DNA of 64,000 nucleotides from the NCBI RefSeq assembly GCF_002246015.1, contig NZ_NOLJ01000005.1, positions 475,522-539,521 on the forward strand, in the 5' to 3' direction. Positions 1 to 9,409 of this stretch are shown here, in pieces. The notes under the pieces were generated by a model. It saw only the letters and a list, made by a program, of their open reading frames with translations. It was not told where the DNA came from and did no database searches. This stretch comes from Nostoc sp. 'Peltigera membranacea cyanobiont' 210A (lineage in GTDB: Bacteria; Cyanobacteriota; Cyanobacteriia; Cyanobacteriales; Nostocaceae). Made by a program: the position numbers and the translations under genes. Position 1 is the first letter of the stretch. Each line of letters starts with the position of its first letter.

Positions 1-273
1 GGATGGGGAAGAAGTCTTACCCCCCACACTCCCCACACTCCCCACACTCCTCTTCCCCTGAAGCCTACACTATGCGTGAGAAATCCGGGTTCACTATCAC
101 CAACGCTTTTGGGATATTTTGATTTCAAAAAAGTTGTGATGTGTTGAGTCAAATTAAATGCATCATTGAACTCTTTTGATTTCTATAGCGCTTCATATAG
201 TAAACGGATTTATTGCGGTGACAAGTTTGTAAAAGTACGCAACTCGGTAATATCTAATCTCCGGTTAAACTCA

Positions 274-651
274 TTAACATAAACTTAAAATATCTTGGTC
301 TTTTTCACTTGTGGCGACACCTAAACTTACATAATGATATTTCTGATCTTTGATATTATTAGAATGAATTTGATGCCATCGATATCAAAAAGACTCTATA
401 CTCTCTTTCATCACGAGATAGAAGCGATCGTTACAGGCACGATCCCAGGCGATGGTTGGGCCGATTCCCCAATAGGAAAAACCAGATACAATCTCTTTTC
501 CATCGCCTGTTGTAGAAAATTTTCCTCTCAATTCTTGCGTGAGTTCTGCAAGTTTGCTAGATTTATCTTCCCCTATAAAACAAAGAGTCCACTCTAAGCC
601 GGGTTCATTGATGGAATTCTCCAGTAGCTTCACAAAATTTAAAGATCCCAT
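274..651 (-). pseudogene. small conserved-looking protein split by in-frame TGA
   Basis: The first open segment (651 to 385, 88 codons) starts with MGSLNFVKLLENS and ends at a TGA at 385-387. Reading on in the same frame gives another 36 protein-like codons (YRWHQIHSNN... to ...DQDILSLC) before a TAA at 274-276, so the full frame would be about 124 codons. The uninterrupted frame and similar composition on both sides suggest one small gene with a nonsense mutation. I do not recognise the family. No partner gene is adjacent. A sequencing error at the TGA is possible. The opposite-strand ORF over the same bases reads like a shadow. Confidence 0.45.
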
Positions 652-1209
652 GTTGAGCCTCGTTTATTGAGCAGTTTATCTGATAAATCTCGCACAGGTG
701 TTTAGAAGCGAACGCGTATTCATTAATACTGTAAAGTATTATGTGTTAAGCTGCTCAGGGTTAACATCAAGCCAAGGGTAGAGTCTGTCAAGAGTTACGA
801 CCTTATAAACCCAGGTTCACATCAGGGGGTGTGTTCGGTTTAGGGATTTGGGCATCTAACTAAGTACATTTGTCATGGCTTTCCACTTTTATAAAGCGTT
901 ATTATCTAAATAATGGAGGCAATTGCTAGATTTCAATTTATTGGGAAAATTTACTGGTTATTCTCGATATTGATAACTTATAATAGTTGTGTTTTTGGTT
1001 GCAATATGGCTTTGAATTAGTGGATTTTACCAAATCAAAGTTGCTGCTCAGGTTCGCACAAAAACTTATTTGGTTTCATAGCGTAGTAATGCTGAAAATA
1101 ATGCAGCCATTGCTAACAAGTATTTTCACAAAGTTATTAACCAAACTTTGTTTATATAATTATAAAAGTTTTGAACTAGTGTAAAAACAAGTAAATTGAG
1201 GATGAACTA
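652..1209. other. intergenic, no gene recognised
   Basis: AT-rich stretch between the broken gene and the amidase. I found no convincing coding frame on either strand. A Shine-Dalgarno-like GAGGA at 1198-1202 lies 7 bases before the amidase ATG at 1210 and supports that start. Confidence 0.5.
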
Positions 1210-2151
1210 ATGAAATTTGGAATTGATAGCGGGCACAATTGTCCACCAGATACAGGAGCTAGAGGTATTAAATTCGAGGATAATTTAACTCTAGATGTAG
1301 GTAATAGAGTTATAGCCAAGTTAAGAGCTTTAGGAAATGAAGTCGTAGTATGTAGACCAAGTAATGCTAATACAGTCCGTGACTCACTCTCAAAAAGATG
1401 TTCTACGGCTAATGCAAGCAGAGTAGATACTTACGTCTCGATTCATTTTAATGCTTTTAACAACCAAGCTAACGGCACAGAAGTATATGCGACTAGCGAT
1501 ACAGGTAGAAAAATTGCTAAACCTGTATTAGATGAAATCATCAAGTTAGGATTTTTTAATCGTGGCGTTAAGAGTGGTTCCCACTTGTATGTTCTGAAAA
1601 ATACAGATATGCCTGCTATCTTGATAGAATGTTGCTTCCTCGATTCGCAAAAAGATATGAATCTTTTTAATCCTGAAGCAATGGCTAATGCAATTGTCAA
1701 AGGCTTAACTGGTAAATTGCCAAGTGCCCCTGTTAACCCTGTACCAGATGAAGAGGAGAACATAGATGAAACTATTCTCAGACTGCAAAAATCCTTAAAT
1801 AGACTAAAAATAACCGATAAAAATGGTAAGGCGTTAGTGGAAGATGGCTTCACGGGGGCCAACACAAAATCTGCCGTAGAAAAATTTCAGACTATTGTCG
1901 CAGTTCAGCCGACTGGAATTGCTGACGCAACTACATGGAATGCCATAAATCTAATTTTGGCAAAACGAATTATCAGACCAAACCATGCTGGTGGTGCAGT
2001 TGTCAGATACTTACAATACCGTTTAGGTGTTGAGAATGATGGCGTCTATGGGTCGCAAACAGAGGTTGTAGTTAAAAACTTTCAAAAGCAAAATGGTTTA
2101 GATGCCGATGGCATTATCGGCCCTGCTAGTTGGCAGAAATTAATTGGTTAG
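1210..2151 (+). CDS. N-acetylmuramoyl-L-alanine amidase with C-terminal peptidoglycan-binding domains
   Basis: Predicted zinc amidase that cleaves the bond between N-acetylmuramic acid and L-alanine in peptidoglycan. Residues about 1-172 match the Amidase_3 fold: likely zinc ligands are H9 (in DSGHN), E23 and H79 (in SIHFNA), and E140 (in LIECCF) is the probable catalytic acid. A linker rich in Pro, Glu and Asp follows. Residues about 185-246 and 253-312 then form two PG_binding_1-like modules; the second ends with GLDADGIIGPASWQKL. No signal peptide is visible, so export would need another route, or the enzyme acts in the cytoplasm or through lysis, as endolysin-type amidases do. GAGGA lies just upstream of the ATG. 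The gene stands alone between repeat-containing gaps. Confidence 0.9.
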   Translation: MKFGIDSGHNCPPDTGARGIKFEDNLTLDVGNRVIAKLRALGNEVVVCRPSNANTVRDSLSKRCSTANASRVDTYVSIHFNAFNNQANGTEVYATSDTGRKIAKPVLDEIIKLGFFNRGVKSGSHLYVLKNTDMPAILIECCFLDSQKDMNLFNPEAMANAIVKGLTGKLPSAPVNPVPDEEENIDETILRLQKSLNRLKITDKNGKALVEDGFTGANTKSAVEKFQTIVAVQPTGIADATTWNAINLILAKRIIRPNHAGGAVVRYLQYRLGVENDGVYGSQTEVVVKNFQKQNGLDADGIIGPASWQKLIG

Positions 2152-2190
2152 GCTGATGGGGACTAGAGACTAGAGACTGGGGTAGTAGTG

Positions 2191-2228
2191 CTGAGTAAAG
2201 AAGTTGGGAATCTGACATCTTTACTCAG
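2191..2228 (+). terminator. 11-bp hairpin downstream of the amidase gene
   Basis: CTGAGTAAAGA (2191-2201) pairs perfectly with TCTTTACTCAG (2218-2228) across a 16-nt loop, 40 bases after the amidase stop. There is no T run behind it, so it may only stabilise the 3' end. A second hairpin with CTTTGGCA/TGCCAAAG arms lies near 2338-2364. Confidence 0.35.
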
Positions 2229-2423
2229 AACTGGGAACGGGCTAAACGCCGCGTTACTGCTAACAGAACTGTTTTGCCTAATAAATCAGTGAAGGGATTG
2301 ATTTTATCAACTTACAACCATATTTTGTTCATAATATCTTTGGCAAGCGCACAAACTGCCAAAGTATTTGAGATAGCATTGATATCGCTTACAGCCATTG
2401 AGATAAAATAATTAAAAGAAATA

Positions 2424-2546
2424 ACCAGGGCGTAGGAAATCACCTATTCTGTTGACAAGAATCTGTTAACTTAACCAAGTTTGCGTTTGATTAAGTATCA
2501 ATCGCATTTGGTAACAGGTAATTTCCTATCGCTCTGGTGCTTTTTT
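2424..2546 (+). ncRNA. long rod-like hairpin ending in T6, candidate structured RNA
   Basis: The left arm 2424-2444 (ACCAGGGCGTAGGAAATCACC) pairs with the right arm 2517-2538 with one bulge and few mismatches. Inside, CTGTT (2463-2467) can pair with AACAG (2513-2517). A terminal hairpin forms from ACCAAG..TGCGTTTGAT (about 2474-2490) and ATCAATCGCATTTGGT (about 2497-2512). A T6 run (2541-2546) follows directly, which gives the look of a roughly 120-nt transcript with its own terminator. A further 8-bp inverted repeat, TTTTGGCG/CGCCAAAA, spans 2543-2567. I could not match it to a known family (no Yfr1/Yfr2 signature). It could instead be a MITE-like hairpin. Confidence 0.4.
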
Positions 2547-2809
2547 GGCGGTGAAGTTTCGCCAAAAGTATAAAAGTAAAGGGCTTTTCAAGGCTATAAC
2601 AATCACTACTGATTTTTTGTATAAATAAGCACGTTTTTACTAATTTTAAAATTTATTTATTATGTTATATCAAGCTTGATACAACACTTATTCTAAAATA
2701 TGATTCAAAACCGTTGTTTTTTTATAACTGAGTTTGAATATGAGATTTTAGTAAGGCAGCGATCGCGTAATCCACGAGCGATCGCTATTCTCTGGTTTCA
2801 CTGACTGAA

Positions 2810-4468
2810 TCATCCTAGTGTGTAGATATAGGCTTGTCTTAACCGCCTTACCATCTCCCGACGTACCTCATTTTGGACACGGTTTCCACGTCGCCAGTGT
2901 TCTAACTGAATATTATCAACATAGAAACGGACAGAAAATTGCATAGCAGAGCCTTGGATATCAGTTAGCTGAACTTGTGGTTCCTTCCAGGCAGTATTAG
3001 ACTCTTTAAAACTATCATGTAGCCATTCGAGAAATTTTAAGGAATAGTCATCTAATCTTGTTTCATCTACTCCGGGACTTGCAATTTTTTGAAATAATTT
3101 ATTTAGCTTAATTTTTAAAAGTTCAATTTTTTGCTCCCATTCGTCTGGTAAAAGATGTTGGTCTTCAATTACTAAATCAGGATCTTTTAACCAAGTTTGA
3201 TACCATTGGCGAATCAAGCCAATTAGAGTTTGTTTTTCAGTCGGCTCTTGTTCTTCTAGGCGCGATCGCAGACGTTTACCCTTGCGTTCTGTGATGACTA
3301 CCAGCCCCACAATGTTCAGTATTTCTAAATAGTTTTTCTGGAGAATTTTTAATTCTTCTGAATTCAATCCACCCTTTTCTACCTTCTTAACTTCTCTAAC
3401 AAAATCTTCAAATGCTTGCTCAATTTTTTGCAGTTGCGTGTTCACATCTTTTTCAATTAATAAACGCAGCCGTCCTGCTTCTTTTTTTGACAGCTTATCA
3501 TCCTTGGCTTCTGTCAATGCAGCAAAATTGTCTAAATATTGAAGTTTTTCATCAATATCGCCTAATGTGTCTGGATGACCAAGGATAATTTGTTGCAAAA
3601 TGTTTGTTGCTACCACTGCATCAGCATCAACTCTAACTGACACTTTAATCGTATAAGCGTAGTGAGTTGTAGGACGACTGAGATTGACTATGTTTTGACC
3701 TCCCAAAGTCGTGTTTGGTGTATAAACCTCGCAATGCTCGTTAATCAGATATAGTTTTGTTACCCGGATACCAATGTGTTTGATAATTGCAATTGAACCA
3801 TCTGGCATGGAGATGACATCTCCAAATCTAAAGGGTGTATCAACTAGTAAAACTAACCCACTGAAAAAATCGCTTAAAATATCTTTTACTGCTAATCCCA
3901 ACACTACAGTGATGCTACCTATTGCTAACCCAATTCCTGTTAAATCAACCCCAATGGTGCTGAAAAACAGAGATATGCCAATGAGGTAAGTGATGAGTGG
4001 GATAAAATTTTGTAGGAGTGGAATTAATACGTCATCCCAGACAGCCTCAGTTTTTCGGGCGTAGTCTTTTAAGTAGTAGACTGCTGCTTCTGTAAACAAT
4101 AAAGTTATGCCGTAAGTGAAACCAAGAATTAGGAAAGCCGTGAGTCCCCGATCGATTAAATTAATAATTCCCCCCGATCCGAGTTGAGTCAGAGAGAGTT
4201 TTAGACTAGCAAGGATAAAAATAGCGATCGCAGGGATTTGTAAGATTCCAAGGATAAATAGGGCTGTATCTTTTTCTGTGCGGCGCAGAAACGATCGCAG
4301 TAGATAGAAAAGTAATATATAGAGTACAAATACAACAACTATAGATGCGCCGAATGTATAAAAGAAAGAGCTAATTTGTGCCCCCGTTGGAAAAGTCGGA
4401 GGTGCTGGTACTACAACAGAAGGTTTTGATGCAGATTCTGCGGCTTGGGCGATGAGGGTATAGTTCAT
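2810..4468 (-). CDS. MscS-family mechanosensitive ion channel
   Basis: Small-conductance mechanosensitive channel homologue of the inner membrane, predicted to release solutes on hypo-osmotic shock. Hydrophobic segments lie at about residues 36-58, 70-92, 108-132 and 155-175. The pore-lining helix and start of the MscS beta domain are at about 178-220 (GLAVKDILSDFFSGLVLLVDTP written in parts: GLAVKDILSD, then FFSGLVLLVD). The cytoplasmic domain continues to about 290. Unlike classical MscS (about 290 residues), this protein carries a long charged, coiled-coil-rich tail and totals 552 residues, so gating or assembly may differ. A second, distinct MscS protein lies 135 bases upstream on the same strand; the two probably form one transcription unit. 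Confidence 0.85.
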   Translation of the reverse strand: MNYTLIAQAAESASKPSVVVPAPPTFPTGAQISSFFYTFGASIVVVFVLYILLFYLLRSFLRRTEKDTALFILGILQIPAIAIFILASLKLSLTQLGSGGIINLIDRGLTAFLILGFTYGITLLFTEAAVYYLKDYARKTEAVWDDVLIPLLQNFIPLITYLIGISLFFSTIGVDLTGIGLAIGSITVVLGLAVKDILSDFFSGLVLLVDTPFRFGDVISMPDGSIAIIKHIGIRVTKLYLINEHCEVYTPNTTLGGQNIVNLSRPTTHYAYTIKVSVRVDADAVVATNILQQIILGHPDTLGDIDEKLQYLDNFAALTEAKDDKLSKKEAGRLRLLIEKDVNTQLQKIEQAFEDFVREVKKVEKGGLNSEELKILQKNYLEILNIVGLVVITERKGKRLRSRLEEQEPTEKQTLIGLIRQWYQTWLKDPDLVIEDQHLLPDEWEQKIELLKIKLNKLFQKIASPGVDETRLDDYSLKFLEWLHDSFKESNTAWKEPQVQLTDIQGSAMQFSVRFYVDNIQLEHWRRGNRVQNEVRREMVRRLRQAYIYTLG

Positions 4469-4603
4469 TAGTACCTGTTATTCTTGCAATTTCAAATAAG
4501 TTACTCTACCAATTTTGGATTTTTAATTTTGGATTTTTGATTGAAGGAAAAATCCACAATTAAATGACTCCTGAGTGATTTTTTGTTAAAAGAAAGCACC
4601 AAA

Positions 4604-6187
4604 TTAACCTTCGGCACTTTCAGCGCGCACGGGAATTACAATTCCTTCCCCCAGCAGTGCATTCGTAAAAATCTTCCGAAGAACGCGCTGAATTTGAAGA
4701 TGTTTTCCTGGCTTTACTTTCGTTAATGTTCGTAGCAATAAGTTAGACTCTCCTAGACTTTCGACTCCATCCACCTGTGTGCCTTCGAGTACATCTGGAT
4801 CGTCTGCTTTTAACTGCTGTCCCACCTCCTCAATGACTTTGTACACGTGCGCTAAGTTGGAATCATAAGGCACACCAACTTCTACTACTGCAAAGATATA
4901 CTGTTTGGAGTAATTAGTAATTGAGCCAATATTTCCATTCTGAATAATCTGCAATTGACCATTAGGATGTCTGACACGAGTGGTTCTGAGTTCAATCGCC
5001 TCGACAATACCTTCGACAACTTTATCTTCGGCTTTTCCGGCTTCAATATAGTCACCTACTAAATAGTAGTTTTCAAACAGAATAAAGAAGCCGCAGACAA
5101 TATCGTTAATTAGTGTTTGTGCCCCTAATCCCACAGCGATGCCGACAATACCAGCACCCGCAAGTATGGGAGTGGGATCGATACTCAGGGCATAGAGAAT
5201 AAAAACTGTAGCCCCAAAGTAAATTAAGTATTGCAAGAAACTACGAAACAGAGGAACGAGCGTCAGGCGTCTACTTCTTTGAATCTCAGTTAGATTCTGG
5301 TCTTTGAACAGCACCTCTTCAACAAGTAAGTAAACGACCTCAAACAACACGCGACTAATAAAGATGATACCGATAATCTTAATAATTCGCGGGCCAAAAG
5401 TTGCGACATTGGCAATTAACTGCACCTGCTGAATCACCAATGTTGCCATGCAGACATAAATCACAAATTCCAAGCAGCGCTTTAAAAAGGGTATCAGGTG
5501 TCGGAGGCGATCGTAAAATCTTAGCAGGTTATCGGGATTGGAGTATCTGATGCTGAGAGCATCTAAGCTATCAACGATCGCAGCAACTGCTTTAAGTATA
5601 AGCAATCCGATGGCAATGATTAGATAGATTCGCAGCGCGATGTACAAATATTCCGAAACCGTTGCTGGCAATTTGAGAAAATGGGCACACAAGATGGTAG
5701 CCCATAGCCAGATTCCACCACTGATTCTGTCATAGAAGGCGTTAAAGAAAGCATCAATACTTTCATCGTCAGCAGTATTTTTTTCTAAGTTCTTAGTGCG
5801 AGTGCTGGCTATTTTCAGCCAATATTTGAGAAATTTCAGGGCGATCGCCGCTAAAATCAAAGTGCCAAAACTCTGAGCTATGCCAATTCCTAGTGTCACC
5901 CAAAATCCTGATGGGATACGCTCAATCAACAAGAGTGTGTATTGCTGAAGGTTTTCGCCCCGATAAACTAGATAACCATTAGCACCCACAATCAGAATGC
6001 ACGATACCACACAAGCAAGTAACAATAACCCTGTGATATTTCGGCGGAGGGTTTTGATACTTCTATTGTCGCTTTTAGGTATAAAGGTTTTAGTAAATAG
6101 CTTGAATAATTTGCTGAAAACCCAGTTCAGTAATACAAAAACAAAGATTATCAAGCTGACTTCAGCCAAAATAATTAATACATTCAT
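4604..6187 (-). CDS. MscS-family mechanosensitive ion channel
   Basis: Membrane channel of 527 residues with about five to six hydrophobic N-terminal segments followed by the MscS core. The pore region reads ILAGAGIVGIAVGLGAQTLI and is followed by NDIVCGFFILFENYYLVGDYIE, the Gly/Ala-rich helix and beta-domain entry typical of the family. The C-terminus (about 400-527) is the alpha/beta cytoplasmic vestibule. It lies upstream of the 552-residue MscS gene in the same direction. The two are divergent in sequence outside the core, so they look like separate subfamilies rather than a recent duplication. Confidence 0.87.
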   Translation of the reverse strand: MNVLIILAEVSLIIFVFVLLNWVFSKLFKLFTKTFIPKSDNRSIKTLRRNITGLLLLACVVSCILIVGANGYLVYRGENLQQYTLLLIERIPSGFWVTLGIGIAQSFGTLILAAIALKFLKYWLKIASTRTKNLEKNTADDESIDAFFNAFYDRISGGIWLWATILCAHFLKLPATVSEYLYIALRIYLIIAIGLLILKAVAAIVDSLDALSIRYSNPDNLLRFYDRLRHLIPFLKRCLEFVIYVCMATLVIQQVQLIANVATFGPRIIKIIGIIFISRVLFEVVYLLVEEVLFKDQNLTEIQRSRRLTLVPLFRSFLQYLIYFGATVFILYALSIDPTPILAGAGIVGIAVGLGAQTLINDIVCGFFILFENYYLVGDYIEAGKAEDKVVEGIVEAIELRTTRVRHPNGQLQIIQNGNIGSITNYSKQYIFAVVEVGVPYDSNLAHVYKVIEEVGQQLKADDPDVLEGTQVDGVESLGESNLLLRTLTKVKPGKHLQIQRVLRKIFTNALLGEGIVIPVRAESAEG

Positions 6188-6349
6188 ATATGAATATAAA
6201 ACTGAATTAATTTAACAGTTGTATGTCAAAATCTATTGAGAACATCAAGCTTTTTCTATACATAGATGATTATTTCATATAATCACAACTTGTCAAGCCA
6301 TTAACATTTTATTCACACGTTCACTTTTCGTTTGATCTTTACCGACTTT

Positions 6350-6484
6350 AAGTAAGTGAGAATAAATCGAAGTAAATTAAGTAATGTAAAAAATCTTGAG
6401 ATTATTTTGTAGTGAAAACTTTAGCCCTCACTTGATGGCTAAAGTTTTCACTACAAACCTTTAATTATTTATGCTGCTCTACTT
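6350..6484. repeat. MITE-like element, copy 1
   Basis: A 135-bp unit with imperfect inverted ends (AAGTAAGTGAGAATAAAT at the left; the right end reads TTATTTATGCTGCTCTACTT). A perfect 17-bp inner inverted repeat, TAGTGAAAACTTTAGCC, pairs with GGCTAAAGTTTTCACTA around a 10-nt loop at about 6410-6453. A second, related copy lies at 17025-17184. It carries no ORF. The surrounding gap 6188-6742 has no gene that I can support. Confidence 0.7.
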
Positions 6485-6742
6485 AACGCTCTTCCATCAC
6501 TCTGGTCAAAGAAAAATCTCAGCCAACTTTTAAACAATAGACAGAAATTAGGTTTGGAGCTTTGTTTGCTAACATTATGGCTAAAATCATCATTTTTGCC
6601 TGAATGACATTACAGCATTTCTCTGGTGTTCACTGCAATAATTGCGCGTAGATAGTGGGTTAATGTGTCTTTTACTCCCCGTATATCCGCGTCTTTACAT
6701 CTTTCTAGCGATTTGAACTATGCAACTTACAAGCGCATCAGC

Positions 6743-8962
6743 TTATTTAGCATCAGCATTCTCGCAATCCATCTGCACGACACAATTTCTCCCTTGTGCT
6801 TTTGCCTGGTAGAGTCCTTGGTCAGCAGCAGCAATTAAGATTGCAGGAGATAATTGGCTATGAGGAGTGATGGTTGCCACACCAAGACTTAGGGTAATGA
6901 ATTCACTGACCTGAGAATGGGAATGAGGTATTTGTAATGCACTAACATTGATCTGAATATCTTTTGCAACTGCAATAGCCCCTTCGATATCAGTATTCGG
7001 CAAAATGACTGCAAACTCTTCTCCGCCATAACGAGCCACTAAATCAGCGGGATGTTTAACTGTCTGAGAGATTGCCTTAGCAACTTGTCTAAGTGCATCA
7101 TCTCCTGCTAGATGTCCATGCGTATCATTGTAAAGCTTAAAGTAATCGACATCACACAAAATCAAAGATAGCGAACTTTTCTCTCGTGCCAACCATTGCC
7201 ACTGCGTGTTTAACGTGTCATCAAAGCAGCGTCGATTTGCCACTTGGGTTAGACCATCGGAACAGGCAAGGCGCTGTAATTCCTGGTTTGCTTGTTGTAA
7301 TTGGTGGTAAAGTTCTGATTGCTGAATAGCGATCGCAGCTTGACCTGCTAACTGGTTAAACAAGTTAATCTCCGATTGCTGCCATTGTCTGGGCTGACGG
7401 CATTGGTGAGCAATCAATAGTCCCCACAAACACCCTTGCTGCAATATTGGTACGACAAGGTTTGCCCGGATTTGCAGACTTCTAAGGAGGTCAACATGAC
7501 AAGGTGATAGACCCGCAGTTTCAATGTCTGCGATCGCTCTGGTGTTACCTTGTTGATAGTAAGCTGCACGCGTGGATTTAAAGCCGGTATCCATGACGTG
7601 AAATCCCAAAATCGACATACACCCTTCTGCTAAGGATTCTACAGCGACTAATCCACTCCAGTCTGGCTCAAACTGGTAAATCAGCACTCGGTCTACCTCA
7701 AACAGTTGTCGCACTTCCGCTGCTGTGGTTTGCAAAATCTCGTCTAACTCCAACGATTGGCGAATGCGCTGCGTTACAGCCGCAACAATTCGCTCAGACT
7801 CGGTTTGGTGTTGGACACGCTCCTCATCTTGCTGAGAGTGTGCCGATGCTACAGTTAATACGATTTGCTCAAAGTAAGGGGTTGTAGTGACAGGCGCTGC
7901 ACTGGGTTTACCAATCAAATAGCCTTGAGCAAAATTTGCACCTCGTTCTCGCAGCCAGTTCAGTTCCTCAATACACTCAATTCCTTCAGCAACGGTTTGA
8001 ATGTTTAACTTTTGAGTAATCTCTAGCAGTTTCTCGGTAATCGAAGCTTTGTAAAGGTCTTGATGTACATCTCGAATTAACTCCATATCCAGCTTGATAA
8101 AGTCTGGACGTAACTGATGCAGCAAGTTTAGGCTGGAATAGCCAGAACCAAGGTCATCAAGAGCGACTAAAAATCCAGCATTCCGGTAGTATTGAAGCAC
8201 TGCCTTGAGGTGGGCTAAATCTTGAGGATTGTCTGACTCCACGACTTCAAAAACAACGCGATCGTGAGAAATTCCGGCACTATCAATTGCCTCTACCGTA
8301 CTACGTAGGCAAAAAGCTGGGTCATAAAGTGACGTTGGTGCAAAATTGATGAAGATGTGCCCACTTACTTGATAGCGGCTGAATTGAGTGATTGCGCTGA
8401 GTCGAGCAACTTGGTCTAGTTGTGGTAGAAGTCCGGCTTCGGTTGCTAACTCTATAATTGGTGTTGGTAGCACTAAATTGCCTTCTTCATCCAGTCCCCG
8501 CAAGAGCGATTCATATCCAAAAATTTGCGATGTATCGTAAATTGAGACAATTGGTTGAAAGTAACTGGTGAATCGTTCCGTTGCCAGCATATCAACCAGC
8601 CAGTCGGATTGGTTCAACTTAATGAAGCGTTGTAATGAGGCTATGTCACTAAAATCATGGAGTTGAGGTTGGAAAGTGCCTTGCATGAAAAGGACTTGCG
8701 TCTCTTTTAATTCTCTTGGTGCAAGTAGTTTGGCCAGATTACGAGCAATTTCTAGAGACTGTCCGGGTTTACAGTCCAAACTCAAACCTGGTCGCTCGTG
8801 CATCAGTTCATACTTAAGGGAAAACTGCTGTAGGTAAGAGGTGACTTTTATCAGGGTATGTGGAACGGGGAACCAGAGAAAGAGCCTACCTGCCTCCTGA
8901 TTCCGGCAGCGTGCAACATTGCGACAAGCACAGGTTTTGGAGATAGGACATATTTGGCTCAT
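6743..8962 (-). CDS. EAL-GAF-GGDEF protein (cyclic di-GMP turnover) with bilin-type GAF
   Basis: Predicted bifunctional c-di-GMP enzyme of 739 residues. An EAL phosphodiesterase domain spans about 130-365: ESL at 151-153 in place of EAL, FINFAP at 204-209, FEVVES, DD at 269-270, IKLD, AEGIE and QGYLIGKP, so the catalytic set looks complete. A GAF domain (about 388-555) has SPCHVDLL at 486-493 with C488-H489, the bilin-attachment pattern of cyanobacteriochromes. The GGDEF cyclase domain ends the protein with an intact GGEEF at 646-650. The RxxD inhibitory site is absent (HPAD instead). The N-terminal 30 residues are cysteine-rich (CPISKTCACRNVARC), of unknown use. The gene stands alone. Confidence 0.85.
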   Translation of the reverse strand: MSQICPISKTCACRNVARCRNQEAGRLFLWFPVPHTLIKVTSYLQQFSLKYELMHERPGLSLDCKPGQSLEIARNLAKLLAPRELKETQVLFMQGTFQPQLHDFSDIASLQRFIKLNQSDWLVDMLATERFTSYFQPIVSIYDTSQIFGYESLLRGLDEEGNLVLPTPIIELATEAGLLPQLDQVARLSAITQFSRYQVSGHIFINFAPTSLYDPAFCLRSTVEAIDSAGISHDRVVFEVVESDNPQDLAHLKAVLQYYRNAGFLVALDDLGSGYSSLNLLHQLRPDFIKLDMELIRDVHQDLYKASITEKLLEITQKLNIQTVAEGIECIEELNWLRERGANFAQGYLIGKPSAAPVTTTPYFEQIVLTVASAHSQQDEERVQHQTESERIVAAVTQRIRQSLELDEILQTTAAEVRQLFEVDRVLIYQFEPDWSGLVAVESLAEGCMSILGFHVMDTGFKSTRAAYYQQGNTRAIADIETAGLSPCHVDLLRSLQIRANLVVPILQQGCLWGLLIAHQCRQPRQWQQSEINLFNQLAGQAAIAIQQSELYHQLQQANQELQRLACSDGLTQVANRRCFDDTLNTQWQWLAREKSSLSLILCDVDYFKLYNDTHGHLAGDDALRQVAKAISQTVKHPADLVARYGGEEFAVILPNTDIEGAIAVAKDIQINVSALQIPHSHSQVSEFITLSLGVATITPHSQLSPAILIAAADQGLYQAKAQGRNCVVQMDCENADAK

Positions 8963-9360
8963 AGCTAAATAATTTGAATTTGCTCAATCCGATTTATTCT
9001 ATTATTCCCACTATTTTTAGTGTAAAAGATAAACTATACTTCAAATACGTGAAGATTTGATGAGTTAAGTAAACTGAATAATTTAGCTGAGTAAGCAACT
9101 TAGTAGCACATACTAAAATTTATACTGAAGCCTCAAGTAATTGCCGATGTATTTTGTGCAATTAAGCAACAAAATGAGGAGTTAGATTAACAATTGAAGT
9201 TACAAAATAAAGGTAAAATTAGCCAGATTAGTAACAGCGTTTAGCTAGATTAATTCAGAGTAAATATATTTTTTTGAAGAATCAATCGACCTCAATAAAC
9301 AACAAAATCTTTGAAACAAGTTAATAAATTAAGACATGAATCAAAAGCCCTCACCCTAAA
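8963..9360. other. intergenic, no gene recognised
   Basis: AT-rich, with no convincing ORF. It must contain the promoter of the EAL-GGDEF gene, but I cannot place -10/-35 boxes with confidence. Confidence 0.5.
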
Positions 9361-9386
9361 TCCCTCTCCCAATTTTGGGAGAGGGA
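9361..9386 (-). terminator. GC-rich hairpin after the hybrid kinase gene
   Basis: TCCCTCTCCCAA (9361-9372) and TTGGGAGAGGGA (9375-9386) form a perfect 12-bp stem just past the stop codon of the kinase gene that ends at 9410. No clear T run follows. The same CCTCTCCC motif is a common dispersed hairpin in Nostocales, so it may be a repeat that also ends transcription. Confidence 0.45.
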
Positions 9387-9409
9387 CTTTGAAATTGGCT
9401 CCCCTATAC

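Noticed and set aside
987-1184. 65-codon plus-strand ORF
   Set aside because: AT-rich, no ribosome-binding site, composition like random translation.
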